Assembly: GCF_020859565.1 (NCBI RefSeq)
Contig: NZ_JAJHUO010000005.1
Coordinates: 271,661 to 335,660, forward strand
Direction of reading: 5' to 3'
Length of the DNA: 64,000 bases
Source of the DNA: Saccharothrix luteola
GTDB taxonomy: Bacteria; Actinomycetota; Actinomycetes; Mycobacteriales; Pseudonocardiaceae
The translations under genes and the position numbers were made by a program. Positions 29,435 to 39,140 of the stretch are shown here, in pieces. How positions within the stretch are numbered: position 1 is the first letter of the stretch; each line of letters starts with the position of its first letter. The notes under the pieces were generated by a model, which worked only from the letters and a program-made list of their open reading frames with translations, had not been told where the DNA came from and searched no databases.

Positions 29435-29440
29435 TAGATT
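29435..29440 (+). promoter_or_regulatory. -10 element of the PhzF-family gene
   Basis: TAGATT ends six bases before the GTG at 29447, consistent with a leaderless transcript. Confidence 0.5.
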
Positions 29441-29446
29441 GCCGCC

Positions 29447-30214
29447 GTGGATCTGTACGTGGTCGACGCGTTCACCGACCGCGCGTTCGCGGGCAACCCG
29501 GCGGGCGTGGTGCTGCTGGACGGCCCGGCGGACGAGCGGTGGATGCAGGCCGTCGCCGCCGAGATGAAGCACGCCGAGACGGCGTTCGTGCGGATCGACC
29601 ACGAGGACCCGGTGCCGCTGCGCTGGTTCACGCCCGTCGCCGAGGTGGACCTGTGCGGCCACGCCACCCTGGCCGCGGCGCACGTGCTCGGCGGCAGCCG
29701 CAGGTTCGACACCCGCAGCGGCGTGCTCACCTGCGCGGCCGAGGACGGCTGGGTGGAGATGGACTTCCCGGCCGACCCGGCGGAGCCGATCGAGATGACC
29801 ACGCCGCTGCGCGCGGGCCTGCCGGGCGTCACGGTGAGGGCTGTCGCGCAGGCCGTGTCCGACGTCCTGGTGGAAGCCGCCTCCGCCGACGAGGTCCGCG
29901 AGCTCCGCCCGGACTTCGCCGCGCTCGCCGAGGTGCCCGGGCGGGGTGTGATCGTGACCGCGCCGGGCGACCGGCCGGGGCTCGACGTCGTGAGCCGGTG
30001 CTTCTACCCCTCCTACGGAGTCCCGGAGGATTCCGTAACCGGTTCCGCGCACTGCACGCTCGCCTCGTGGTGGGCGCCGCGGCTCGGTCGCGCGAACCTG
30101 CTGGCCGAGCAGGCGTCCGCCCGCGGTGGGCTGGTCCGGACCACTCTGGACCAAGATCGCGTGCGCCTCGCCGGGCAGGCAGTGACGGTCATCCAGGGCC
30201 GACTGATCGTGTGA
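29447..30214 (+). CDS. PhzF-family isomerase-like protein
   Basis: 255-residue protein with the two-lobed diaminopimelate-epimerase fold of the PhzF family. Family motifs are DAFTDRAFAGNPAGV at the start, KHAETAFV with the conserved acidic residue, WFTPVAEVDLCGHATLAAAHVL, and PEDSVTGSAHCTLASWW. PhzF itself isomerises a phenazine precursor; there are no phenazine genes here, and most family members have unknown substrates. GTG start at 29447. Confidence 0.88.
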   Translation: MDLYVVDAFTDRAFAGNPAGVVLLDGPADERWMQAVAAEMKHAETAFVRIDHEDPVPLRWFTPVAEVDLCGHATLAAAHVLGGSRRFDTRSGVLTCAAEDGWVEMDFPADPAEPIEMTTPLRAGLPGVTVRAVAQAVSDVLVEAASADEVRELRPDFAALAEVPGRGVIVTAPGDRPGLDVVSRCFYPSYGVPEDSVTGSAHCTLASWWAPRLGRANLLAEQASARGGLVRTTLDQDRVRLAGQAVTVIQGRLIV

Positions 30215-30389
30215 TCCGATCTGTTACTTCTAGTGGCGTTGCGCTACACGACCTGCCATTTCGTCCCCCGACCGGGGTACATTGGCAGCCTTGGAGGGGT
30301 CCTGGTCGGTGTTCGGGGCCCCTCAGTCACGCCCGGAGCCCGTAGGCCGCGACCCGGCCCACCGCGACGACGGCCGACGAGGAGGCTGG

Positions 30390-32993
30390 ATGTCCGACCA
30401 CGCGTCGGCCACGGCGCCCAGCGCGCCGCCCCGGTCCACGAACCGCGCGTTCAGCGTGTTCGCGGTCCTGCTCCTCGTCGCGGGCGCGCTGTCCGCGTAC
30501 CTGGTCGGCTCCTGGCTCCCCGACACCGACCCCGACGTCGACCTGTGGTGGACCGGTCCGCTGCTGGTGATCGGGTTCCTGCTCGCCGAGCAGTTGGCCA
30601 TCAACGTCGACGTGCGCAGCGGAGTGGCCTGGACCATCTCGTTCACCGAGATCCCGCTCGTGCTCGGCCTGCTGGTCGCGCCGTTCGAGATCGTGCTCGC
30701 CGCGCACGTGGTCGCGGGCGTCGGCACGCTGCTCGGCCGCCGCGTGCTCGACCGCGCCGTCTACAACGCGGGCCTGATGTTCATGGAGATCTCGGTCGCC
30801 TTCGCGGTCGCCGAGCTCGTGAAGCGGTTCCTCGGCGCGGAAGGCCCGTTCTGGGCGGGCGCGTTCGTCGGCACGATCGCGGTGCCGCTGCTGGCCAGCG
30901 TGCTCGGCCTGACCGCGTTGCGGATCATGGGCAAGGGCATGCGGGTCGCGCCGAGCCTGCGCCTGGTGCTCCAGACGCTCGTGGTGGCCCTGCTGAACAC
31001 CTCCGCGGGCCTCGCCGGCTACGAGATCGCCGACAAGGCGCCGTGGGGCGGCCTCCTGATCGGCCTCGTCTTCCTCGGCATCACCGCGATCTACCTGGCG
31101 TACTCCGGTCTGCTGCGCGAGCAGCGCGACCTGGAGGCGCTCAGCGAGGTCTCGTTGCGGGTGGCCCGCTCGGGCCGCCACGTCACCGGACCGCGCGGCG
31201 CCAACCAGGAGGAGGACGACGGCAGCGACGAGGACGACGACTGGCAGCTCATCGCCGAGCGCATCCGCGAGCAGCTGAACGCCAACCGCGTCGTGCTGCG
31301 GCTGCGCACCGACCCGCAGGCCCCGATGCGCACGCTGGTCGCGGGCGAGCCGCTGCCGCCGGGCATGCGCCGCGACGACCCGCGCGTGCTGCGCGAGGAC
31401 GCCATGCTCCAGCTGCCCGGCGCGCAGGTGCGGTACTTCCGCATCGTGGACGCGGGCGAGGAGGTCTCCGAGGCCCTGGTCCGCCGGGACGCGCAGGAAG
31501 CGCTGGTCGTGCCGCTGCGCGGGGCGACCCAGCTGCTCGGCGCGGTCGAGGTGCACGACCGGCTCAGCCGGTGGCGCGGCTTCGGCAAGGCCGACATCCA
31601 GCTCCTGCGCACGCTGGCGAGCCACCTGTCCACCGCCGTGGACAACCGGCGCCTGCTCGCCCGGCTGCGCCACGACGCCTACCACGACCCGTTGACCGGC
31701 CTGCTCAACCGGCCCGGCTTCCGCGAGGCCGCGACCGAGCCGATGCGCGAGGCCAACACGTCCGTGGTGGTCCGCGTCGACCTCACCGTGCTGTCCACCG
31801 TCTCCGACGCGCTCGGCCAGGCGTGGGGCAACCGGATGGTCGTCGCCGCCGGCCGCCGGCTGCGCGACGAGCTGGGGCCCGAGGTGCCGCTGGCCAGGCT
31901 GGAGGGCGGCGCGTTCGCCGCGCTGCTGCTGGACCGGCAGGCCGAGCAGATCCAGGAGATCGCCGAACGGCTGCGCGCCGCGCTGTCGGTGCCGTACCCG
32001 GTCGACCGGCTCACCGTCGAGGCGGGCGCGGTCGTCGGCTGGGTCACCACCGCGGACTGCGAGGTCGACGAGCCGGACCCCGACGCGCTGCTGCAACGCG
32101 CGGACGTGGCGGTCCGGGCGACCAGCGACAACGAGCCGCTGCGCCAGTACGCGCCGAGCATGGGCCAGATCTTCCTGCGCCGCTTCCAGCTGGTGACGCA
32201 GTTCCGTTCGGCGCTGGAGACCGGCCAGATCTCCGTGCACTACCAGCCGAAGGTCGCGCTGCCGAGCCGCCAGGTGGTCGGCGCCGAGGCGCTGGTGCGG
32301 TGGAAGCACCCCGAGTTCGGCCGCGTCGACCCGGACGAGTTCGTGCCGGCCGTCGAGGCGACCGGCCTGGTGGACGTGCTCACGGACTTCGTCATGGACA
32401 CGGCGCTGGCCCGGGTGCGGATGTGGATCGACCGCGGGCTGCGGATGTCCATCGCGGTGAACCTGTCCGTGCGGACGCTGGCCGACGAGGAGTTCCCGGA
32501 CCGGGTGGCGGCGGCGTTGAAGCGCCACGAGGTGCCGCCGGAGCTGCTGACGTTCGAGCTGACCGAGTCCGGCGTGATGGCGGACCCCGAGCGGGCCCTG
32601 CCCGTGCTGCGGCGGCTGCACCAGATGGGCGTCGTGCTGGCCGTCGACGACTTCGGCACGGGCTACTCGTCGCTGGCGTACCTGAGGCAGCTGCCGGTGG
32701 ACGAGGTGAAGATCGACAAGAGCTTCGTCCTGGGCATGGGCACCGACCTGGGCGACATGGCGGTGGTCCGGTCGATCGTGGAGCTCGGCCACTCGCTGGG
32801 GCTCACGGTGGTCGCCGAGGGCGTCGAGGACGACGCCGCCCGCGACCAGCTCGTCGGCATGGGCTGCGACGTGGCGCAGGGCTACCTGATCTCCCGGCCG
32901 CTGTCCGAGGACCGCTTCGAGGCCTGGTTGCGGGCGCGGACGGTCCAGGTCAGGGGCGCCCGGGATGAGACGGTGCTCACCCTGGTCCACTAG
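30390..32993 (+). CDS. Membrane GGDEF-EAL protein, predicted c-di-GMP phosphodiesterase
   Basis: 867-residue signalling protein. Residues 20-250 hold about seven to eight hydrophobic helices, followed by an acidic linker, a GAF-like region (about 285-420), a GGDEF-type domain (about 430-590) and an EAL domain (about 610-855). At the GGDEF site the sequence reads EGGAF (505-509), so cyclase activity is unlikely. The EAL domain keeps its catalytic residues: EALVRW (633), NLSVRTL, ELTESG, DDFGTGYSSL (753), KIDKSF, AEGVED and QGYLISRP. It should hydrolyse c-di-GMP, with the GGDEF domain perhaps sensing GTP. ATG 30390 has GGAGG (30381-30385) upstream; the longer frame from 30282 lacks a ribosome site. 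Confidence 0.9.
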   Translation: MSDHASATAPSAPPRSTNRAFSVFAVLLLVAGALSAYLVGSWLPDTDPDVDLWWTGPLLVIGFLLAEQLAINVDVRSGVAWTISFTEIPLVLGLLVAPFEIVLAAHVVAGVGTLLGRRVLDRAVYNAGLMFMEISVAFAVAELVKRFLGAEGPFWAGAFVGTIAVPLLASVLGLTALRIMGKGMRVAPSLRLVLQTLVVALLNTSAGLAGYEIADKAPWGGLLIGLVFLGITAIYLAYSGLLREQRDLEALSEVSLRVARSGRHVTGPRGANQEEDDGSDEDDDWQLIAERIREQLNANRVVLRLRTDPQAPMRTLVAGEPLPPGMRRDDPRVLREDAMLQLPGAQVRYFRIVDAGEEVSEALVRRDAQEALVVPLRGATQLLGAVEVHDRLSRWRGFGKADIQLLRTLASHLSTAVDNRRLLARLRHDAYHDPLTGLLNRPGFREAATEPMREANTSVVVRVDLTVLSTVSDALGQAWGNRMVVAAGRRLRDELGPEVPLARLEGGAFAALLLDRQAEQIQEIAERLRAALSVPYPVDRLTVEAGAVVGWVTTADCEVDEPDPDALLQRADVAVRATSDNEPLRQYAPSMGQIFLRRFQLVTQFRSALETGQISVHYQPKVALPSRQVVGAEALVRWKHPEFGRVDPDEFVPAVEATGLVDVLTDFVMDTALARVRMWIDRGLRMSIAVNLSVRTLADEEFPDRVAAALKRHEVPPELLTFELTESGVMADPERALPVLRRLHQMGVVLAVDDFGTGYSSLAYLRQLPVDEVKIDKSFVLGMGTDLGDMAVVRSIVELGHSLGLTVVAEGVEDDAARDQLVGMGCDVAQGYLISRPLSEDRFEAWLRARTVQVRGARDETVLTLVH

Positions 32994-33031
32994 GAAGGGC
33001 CCCCGATTTCCTTTCCACGGCACGCCTGTTG

Positions 33032-33037
33032 TAGAGT
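33032..33037 (+). promoter_or_regulatory. -10 element of the tRNA-Thr/tRNA-Met unit
   Basis: TAGAGT lies 27 bases before the tRNA-Thr sequence. The -35 region is weak (TTTCCT, 33007-33012). Confidence 0.4.
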
Positions 33038-33064
33038 TCTCCTGGCTCCGCAAGAGAAGAGCAG

Positions 33065-33137
33065 GCCCCTTTAGCTCAGTCGGCAGAGCGTCTCCATGGT
33101 AAGGAGAAGGTCTACGGTTCGATTCCGTAAAGGGGCT
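33065..33137 (+). tRNA. tRNA-Thr (GGT)
   Basis: 73-base cloverleaf with acceptor stem GCCCCTT/AAGGGGC, D arm AGCTCAGTCGGCAGAGC, anticodon loop ATGGTAA with GGT at 33098-33100, and T loop GTTCGATTC. No encoded CCA. Confidence 0.96.
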
Positions 33138-33182
33138 CGACAACTGGCCGCGGTGCACGAGCATCGCGGCCGTGTTGTGTAA

Positions 33183-33255
33183 AGCGGTGTAGCTCAGTTG
33201 GTAGAGCAAGCGGCTCATAATCGCTGTGTCGCCGGTTCAAGTCCGGCCACCGCTA
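33183..33255 (+). tRNA. tRNA-Met (CAT), elongator type
   Basis: 73-base cloverleaf with acceptor AGCGGTG/CACCGCT paired at the first position, and anticodon loop CTCATAA with CAT at 33216-33218. The paired first base and lack of three G-C pairs in the anticodon stem mark the elongator rather than the initiator. It lies between tRNA-Thr and rpmG, as in other actinobacteria. Confidence 0.95.
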
Positions 33256-33339
33256 CTCAGCTAGATCCCCGCCAGGCGGTAAGCCCGCACTGGTCGCCCG
33301 GTCGGGTCGGGGCACACGAGCTCTAGGAAGGCAAGGACC

Positions 33340-33504
33340 GTGGCTGCAACCGACGTACGCCCCAAGATCACCCTCGCGTGCGAGGAGTGCAAGCACCGGA
33401 ACTACATCACCAGGAAGAACCGGCGCAACGACCCGGACCGCCTGGAGATCAAGAAGTTCTGCCCGAACTGCAAGACCCACCGCGCTCACAAGGAAACCCG
33501 CTGA
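33340..33504 (+). CDS. rpmG: 50S ribosomal protein L33
   Basis: 54-residue large-subunit ribosomal protein. It is of the zinc-binding type, with CEEC near residue 14 and CPNC near residue 41. GTG start at 33340, with AAGGCAAGG just upstream. The order tRNA-Thr, tRNA-Met, rpmG, hadA, hadB is shared with mycobacteria. A strong terminator follows. Confidence 0.95.
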   Translation: MAATDVRPKITLACEECKHRNYITRKNRRNDPDRLEIKKFCPNCKTHRAHKETR

Positions 33505-33521
33505 GCCGGTAGCAAGTCGCA

Positions 33522-33560
33522 CGACGAGGCCCGTCCCGGGATCCGGGGCGGGCCTCGTCG
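33522..33560 (+). terminator. Terminator after rpmG
   Basis: 18-bp stem (33522-33539 with 33543-33560) with one G-T pair and a three-base loop. No U tract follows directly. Confidence 0.75.
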
Positions 33561-33564
33561 CGTA

Positions 33565-33570
33565 TAACCT
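33565..33570 (+). promoter_or_regulatory. -10 element of hadA
   Basis: TAACCT ends seven bases before the GTG at 33578, suggesting a leaderless hadAB transcript separate from rpmG. Confidence 0.5.
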
Positions 33571-33577
33571 GCTGCGC

Positions 33578-34027
33578 GTGCCTCTCGACCAGTCCTTCGT
33601 CGGACGTTCCTACCCACCGTCGCCGCCCTACGAGGTGGGCCGCGAGAAGATCCGCGAGTTCGCCGAGGCGGTCGGCGAGACCAGCCCGCTGCACCGCGAC
33701 CCCGAAGCCGCTCGCGCGGCCGGCTACCGCGACGTCATCGCCCCGCCCACGTTCGCGATCATCGTGTCGCTGAAGGCGAACGACGTGCTGGTCGAGGACC
33801 CCGACCTGGGCCTGGACTACTCCCGCGTGGTGCACGGCGACCAGACGTTCGTCCACCACCGCCCGATCGTGGCGGGCGACCGCCTCACGACCGTGCTGCA
33901 CGTGGACGGCATCACGTCGCGGATGGGCAACGACATGCTGGCGATCCGGGCCGAGGTCGGCACCGAGGACGGCGAGCCGGTCACGACCGGTCGCTGCACG
34001 CTCGTCGTGCGGGGGGAGGACGCGTGA
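33578..34027 (+). CDS. hadA: (3R)-hydroxyacyl-ACP dehydratase subunit HadA
   Basis: 149-residue hot-dog fold protein, the non-catalytic, substrate-binding partner of HadB. The start LDQSFVGRSYPPSPPYEVGREKIREFAEAVG and IAPPTFAIIVSLKA are typical of HadA/FAS1_DH domains. In mycobacteria the heterodimer dehydrates long-chain intermediates of mycolic acid synthesis; in organisms without mycolates its substrate is not established. GTG start at 33578. Its stop overlaps the hadB start. Confidence 0.9.
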   Translation: MPLDQSFVGRSYPPSPPYEVGREKIREFAEAVGETSPLHRDPEAARAAGYRDVIAPPTFAIIVSLKANDVLVEDPDLGLDYSRVVHGDQTFVHHRPIVAGDRLTTVLHVDGITSRMGNDMLAIRAEVGTEDGEPVTTGRCTLVVRGEDA

Positions 34028-34443
34028 TCCGCGCATCGGAGGTCTCCGCCGGCGACGAGCTGCCGCCGCTGTCGCTGCGCATTACCCGCGCCGACCTGGT
34101 CCGGTACGCGGGCGCGTCCGGCGACTTCAACCCGATCCACTGGAGCGAGCGGTTCGCCCGCGAGGTCGGCCTGCCGGGCGTCATCGCGCACGGGATGCTC
34201 ACCATGGGCATGGCCGTCCGGATCGTCACCGAGTGGGTCGGCGACCCCGGCGCGGTCGTGCAGTACGGCGTGCGGTTCGGCAGGCCCGTCCCGGTGCCCG
34301 ACGACGACAAGGGCGCGTTGGTGGAGGTCACCGCGAAGGTGACCAAGGTCCTGGACGACGGGACGGTCAAGGTCAACGTGACGGCCTCCTTCGAGGGCAA
34401 GTCGGTGCTCGGCGGCGCGTCGGCCATCGTCCGGCTCGCCTAG
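34024..34443 (+). CDS. hadB: (3R)-hydroxyacyl-ACP dehydratase subunit HadB
   Basis: 139-residue hot-dog fold catalytic subunit. The hydratase motif is GASGDFNPIHWSERFAREVGLPGVIAHGMLTMGM, with the catalytic Asp and His in DFNPIH. GTG overlaps the hadA stop. There is no hadC after it, unlike M. tuberculosis. Its TAG stop overlaps on the opposite strand with the stop of the next gene. Confidence 0.92.
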   Translation: MIRASEVSAGDELPPLSLRITRADLVRYAGASGDFNPIHWSERFAREVGLPGVIAHGMLTMGMAVRIVTEWVGDPGAVVQYGVRFGRPVPVPDDDKGALVEVTAKVTKVLDDGTVKVNVTASFEGKSVLGGASAIVRLA

Positions 34444-34832
34444 AACCCGCACAGCGCGCTGGTGTGCGGGCCCTTGGCGGTCGCCGAACGCCGTACGACT
34501 TCGGCCACCCGAACCTCGCACGCCACGTCACCGCCGTCGGGCCCGATCGTGACGGTCAGCACGCCGTGGTCGGGCTCGCCGGTGGCGAGCAGCTCCATCC
34601 GCCAGGGCAGCGCGGTCAGCTCCTCCCGGCGCGTCTCGCCGCCCCGGAACGTCGAGTAGGTGACGGTGGCCCGCTCCGCCGTGCCGCTGACCTGGTAGAC
34701 GACCCGGACCGGCGGTTCCGGCGCCGTGGTCCACACGACGAGCGCGATCGCGCCCACCACGAGCGCCGCGGAGGCCGTGACCACGAGCCACTTGCGGCGG
34801 CTTTGACGCTCGGGTGGGTCGGGTTCCGCCAT
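34440..34832 (-). CDS. MmpS-like single-pass membrane protein
   Basis: 130-residue protein with a short basic N-terminus, one membrane helix (about 14-35, WLVVTASAALVVGAIALVVW) and an extracytoplasmic domain with VVYQVSGTAERATVTYSTF...GVLTVTIGPDGGDVACEVRV and a C-terminal Cys. This domain is of the MmpS type, a beta-sandwich that assists lipid/siderophore exporters in mycobacteria; no MmpL partner is near. The next gene upstream encodes a paralogous domain. Confidence 0.78.
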   Translation of the reverse strand: MAEPDPPERQSRRKWLVVTASAALVVGAIALVVWTTAPEPPVRVVYQVSGTAERATVTYSTFRGGETRREELTALPWRMELLATGEPDHGVLTVTIGPDGGDVACEVRVAEVVRRSATAKGPHTSALCGF

Positions 34833-34927
34833 CTGGTTGCGCTCCTCGGGTGAAGATCAGTTCGGCTGAATAGACCATCGATGTAGTTCTACCGACGGTT
34901 ACACCGGTCACCCAAAGGAGTTATCGG

Positions 34928-35521
34928 TCAGAAGTCCGAACACCGCGCGACCGCGTTCGGGCCGGACGCGGTCGCGGTCTTGCGCGCCACGCCGTCCACG
35001 GTCACCTCGCACGTCACCGTGCCGCCTTTCGCGTCGGTCGTGACGTCCAGCGTCCCGCCGTGGAGCGTCCCCATGACGGTGAACTCCTTGGTCCACGGCA
35101 ACGCGGCCACCTCTTCCTCGGCGGTGGTGGCCGGGTCGCCGCCGCCGAAGGTGGAGTAGCTGACGGTCGCCCCGGACGCGTCGCCGGTCACCTCGTAGAG
35201 GAGCACGGCACCCCGGTCGGCCTGCGCCTGGAGGTCGTCGAGCGCGTTCTCGGCGTCGGACGAGGCCCGGCCGAACACCGCCACCCACGCGACGCAGACG
35301 ACCAGGCCGATCGCGGACAGCGCGACGCCCGCGATGGCGAGACCCTTGTTGTCGGCCTGCCCGCGGGACACCCGGACCAGGCCGAACACCCCGAGGGTCA
35401 GCCCCGCCAGGACCAGCGGCCACGCGACGAGGCCGACGACCGGGATGAAGCCGAGCGCCAGGCCCACGAGCCCGAGCACGAACCCGGCGGTGCCCGGGCC
35501 GTTGCGCCGCGGGTCGGACAT
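34928..35521 (-). CDS. DUF4190-type membrane protein with MmpS-like domain
   Basis: 197-residue protein. Two to three hydrophobic helices in the first 80 residues (TAGFVLGLVGLALGFIPVVG and GLAIAGVALSAIGLVVCVAWV) resemble DUF4190. The C-terminal part (about 100-197) is an MmpS-like domain, with LLYEVTGDASGATVSYSTFGGG and GGTVTCEVTVDGVARKTATASGPNAVARC, closely like that of its downstream neighbour, including the terminal Cys. The pair probably arose by duplication. Function unknown. Confidence 0.75.
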   Translation of the reverse strand: MSDPRRNGPGTAGFVLGLVGLALGFIPVVGLVAWPLVLAGLTLGVFGLVRVSRGQADNKGLAIAGVALSAIGLVVCVAWVAVFGRASSDAENALDDLQAQADRGAVLLYEVTGDASGATVSYSTFGGGDPATTAEEEVAALPWTKEFTVMGTLHGGTLDVTTDAKGGTVTCEVTVDGVARKTATASGPNAVARCSDF

Positions 35522-35593
35522 GATGCCTCCACTCCGTCAGGGTGGTACACATCACAGTTACCCGCCGTGACGCGAATGAGTCTCAACACGACG

Positions 35594-35621
35594 AAAGGCA
35601 CCCCCGATCGGGGGTGCCTTT
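35594..35621. terminator. Palindromic terminator of the aminotransferase gene
   Basis: A perfect 28-base palindrome, AAAGGCACCCCCG joined to its complement through AT, ending in TTTC. It serves the minus-strand aminotransferase gene. Confidence 0.88.
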
Positions 35622-35646
35622 CGTGACGGAGCGTCGAAACTCTGTG

Positions 35647-36888
35647 CTACTCGACCTCGGCCAGCAGCTCGGCCATCCGCGTCACGCCGGTCTTCAGGTC
35701 GTCGTCGCCCAACGCGTACGACAACCGCAGGTAGCCGGGGGTGCCGAACGCCTCACCGGGCACCACGGCCACCTCGGCGTGCTCCAGGATCAGCGCCGCG
35801 AGCTGCACCGTGTCGGTGATCTCGGCCCCGCGCAGCGTCTTGCCGATCAACGCCTTCACCGACGGGTACACGTAGAACGCGCCCTTCGGGGTCGGGCACT
35901 CGACGCCGGGGATCGCGGAGAGCAGGTCGACGATGGTGCGCCGACGGCGGTCGAACGCCTCGCGCATCTCGTGCGCCGCGTCCAGCGGCCCGGACACGGC
36001 CTCCAGCGCGGCCCGCTGCGACACGTTCGCCACGTTCGAGGTCAGGTGGGACTGGAGGTTCGCGGCGGCCTTCACCACGTCCGTCGGGCCGATCAGCCAG
36101 CCGACCCGCCAGCCCGTCATCGCGTAGGTCTTCGCCACGCCGTTGAGCACGATCGTGCGGTCGGCCATCGCGGGCACGGCCACCGGCAGCGACACCGACT
36201 CGGCGCCGTCGTACACCAGGTGCTCGTAGATCTCGTCGGTGATCACCCACAGCCCGTGCTCCAGCGCCCACTCGCCGATCGCGGTGATCTGCTCGCGGGT
36301 GTAGACCGAGCCGGTCGGGTTGGACGGCGAGCACAGCAGCAGCACCTTGGTCTTCGGGGTGCGCGCGGCCTCCAGCTGCTCCACCGTGACCAGGTAGTCG
36401 GTCGACTCGTCCGCCGTGACCTGCACCGGGACGCCACCCGCCAGCGTGATCGCCTCGGGGTAGGTGGTCCAGTACGGCGCGGGCAGCAGGACCTCGTCGC
36501 CCGGGTCGACGACCGTGGCGAACGCCTGGTAGACGGCCTGCTTGCCGCCGTTGGTGATCAGCACCTGCGCGGCGGTGACCTCGTAGCCCGAGTCGCGCTT
36601 GGTCTTCGCGGCTACGGCTTCCCGCAGCTCGGGCAGGCCGGCGGCGGGCGTGTAGCGGTGGTTCTTCGGGTCCGCGCACGCGGCCTGAGCTGCGGCTACG
36701 ATGGCGTCAGGGGTCGGGAAGTCCGGTTCGCCCGCGCCGAAGCCGATCACCGGTCGACCCGCGGCCTTGAGCGCCTTCGCCTTCGCGTCGACCGCGAGGG
36801 TGGCGGACTCGGCGATGCCGCCGATCCGCTTGGAGATCCGCGGGTGCTCGGAGGTACTGGTCCCGGTGGTCGTCTCAGGCGTGCCCAT
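35647..36888 (-). CDS. aspC: Pyridoxal-phosphate-dependent aspartate aminotransferase
   Basis: 413-residue class I aminotransferase. It shows [53 protein letters not shown], the PLP lysine in [16 protein letters not shown] and the Arg substrate site near the C-terminus in GYLRLSYAL. The pattern fits AspC (aspartate/2-oxoglutarate). The ATG at 36888 is chosen; a frame from 37014 reads through the tRNA-Trp promoter. CACGAT lies seven bases upstream and may be the -10. The location before tRNA-Trp and secE is usual in actinobacteria. Confidence 0.93.
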   Translation of the reverse strand: MGTPETTTGTSTSEHPRISKRIGGIAESATLAVDAKAKALKAAGRPVIGFGAGEPDFPTPDAIVAAAQAACADPKNHRYTPAAGLPELREAVAAKTKRDSGYEVTAAQVLITNGGKQAVYQAFATVVDPGDEVLLPAPYWTTYPEAITLAGGVPVQVTADESTDYLVTVEQLEAARTPKTKVLLLCSPSNPTGSVYTREQITAIGEWALEHGLWVITDEIYEHLVYDGAESVSLPVAVPAMADRTIVLNGVAKTYAMTGWRVGWLIGPTDVVKAAANLQSHLTSNVANVSQRAALEAVSGPLDAAHEMREAFDRRRRTIVDLLSAIPGVECPTPKGAFYVYPSVKALIGKTLRGAEITDTVQLAALILEHAEVAVVPGEAFGTPGYLRLSYALGDDDLKTGVTRMAELLAEVE

Positions 36889-36951
36889 GCCGCCAATCGT
36901 GGCAGATCGCACAACCGGGTAAGCGCCCGGCACCCCCTCTGACCGGGCCAG

Positions 36952-36982
36952 TTGGAAGGAGGGGTACTTGGTGCCGTATGCT
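36952..36982 (+). promoter_or_regulatory. Promoter of tRNA-Trp
   Basis: TTGGAA (36952-36957) and TATGCT (36977-36982) with a 19-base spacer, about 94 bases before the tRNA. The transcript probably continues into secE. Confidence 0.5.
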
Positions 36983-37075
36983 TCCGGTCTTGGAACGTCC
37001 AGTCGCTGCCTCACGGGCCACGTGAGGAGGGTGCGGGACGTCTCCAGCCAGGGTGTCCGGGGTTCCGGGTGCCAA

Positions 37076-37148
<73 letters not shown>

Positions 37149-37179
37149 CGTCGAAGCGCGATGGTGAGCGGAGGACGGC

Positions 37180-37584
37180 ATGAGCGAGGGCCGCGAGCAG
37201 GACCAGCCGGAAGAGCGCGAGGGCGCGTCCCGGCCGGTTACCGCCGCAGCGCGGCGCGAGCGCCGTGGTTCCGCGCGTCCGGCGGGCCGCAAGGACTCCG
37301 TGGAGGCGAAGAAGGCGGCCGAGGCCGACTCCGACGCCGAGGAGGCCAAGAAGGGCCGCCCCACGCGTTCGCGGGCGGATTCGGAGAAGCGGGTCGGTTT
37401 CTTCGCCCGCATCGTCCGGTACATCCGCGAGGTGGTCAGCGAGCTGCGGAAGGTCATCTGGCCGACCCGCAAGCAGATGATCACCTACACCGGAGTCGTG
37501 TTGGTCTTCGTGGCCTTCATGGTGGCGTTGGTGTTCGGCCTGGATTCGGCCTTCGCCTGGGGCATGTTCAGGGTGTTCGGCTGA
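37180..37584 (+). CDS. secE: Preprotein translocase subunit SecE
   Basis: 134-residue protein with one membrane helix near its end. The core is FFARIVRYIREVVSELRKVIWPTRKQMITYTGVVLVF, the SecE signature. The first 75 residues are a charged low-complexity extension usual in actinobacteria. It forms the SecYEG channel. ATG at 37180, 65 bases ahead of nusG. Confidence 0.94.
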   Translation: MSEGREQDQPEEREGASRPVTAAARRERRGSARPAGRKDSVEAKKAAEADSDAEEAKKGRPTRSRADSEKRVGFFARIVRYIREVVSELRKVIWPTRKQMITYTGVVLVFVAFMVALVFGLDSAFAWGMFRVFG

Positions 37585-37631
37585 GCCGATCACTCGCCGC
37601 CCCGGGTGGCGGCGGAACATGTGATGCATGA

Positions 37632-38531
<900 letters not shown>

Positions 38532-38547
38532 CCAGGACAACAAGACT

Positions 38548-38574
38548 CCGGCTCCCCTGAACAGGGGGAGCCGG
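38548..38574 (+). terminator. Hairpin between nusG and rplK
   Basis: 10-bp stem CCGGCTCCCC/GGGGAGCCGG with a seven-base loop and no U tract. It may be a partial terminator or a structured leader for rplK. Confidence 0.55.
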
Positions 38575-38629
38575 CAGCCACGCTGCGGCTGGCAGGGCCG
38601 TGCGCGGACACCGCAATAAAGGAACCGAG

Positions 38630-39064
38630 ATGCCTCCCAAGAAGAAGAAGCTCGCAGCGATCATCAAGCTGCAGATCAAGGCCGGGGCCGCGAACCCCGC
38701 GCCGCCCGTTGGTCCCGCGCTGGGTCAGCACGGCGTCAACATCATGGAGTTCTGCAAGCAGTACAACGCCGCGACCGAGTCGCAGCGCGGCACCGTGGTG
38801 CCGGTCGAGATCTCCGTGTACGAAGACCGCTCGTTCGACTTCAAGCTCAAGACCCCGCCGGCCGCGAAGCTGCTGCTCAAGGCCGCCGGTGTGGAGAAGG
38901 GCTCGGGCGAGCCGCACCGCCTCAAGGTCGCCAAGGTGACCATGGACCAGGTGCGGGAGATCGCGCAGAACAAGATGGTCGACCTCAACGCCAACGACGT
39001 GGACCAGGCGGCGAAGATCATCGCCGGCACCGCCCGCTCCATGGGCATCACCGTCGAAGGCTGA
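38630..39064 (+). CDS. rplK: 50S ribosomal protein L11
   Basis: 144-residue protein of the GTPase-associated centre. N-terminal domain with [36 protein letters not shown]-terminal RNA-binding domain ending [13 protein letters not shown] at 38630 with AAAGGAA upstream (38618-38624). Followed by rplA. Confidence 0.96.
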
Positions 39065-39140
39065 CCTTTCTCTTTCGTAGTTCGTGGGAGAGCCGCGCGC
39101 TGGCTCGTCACCACAACTGATCCACTTTAAGGACAGAAGC

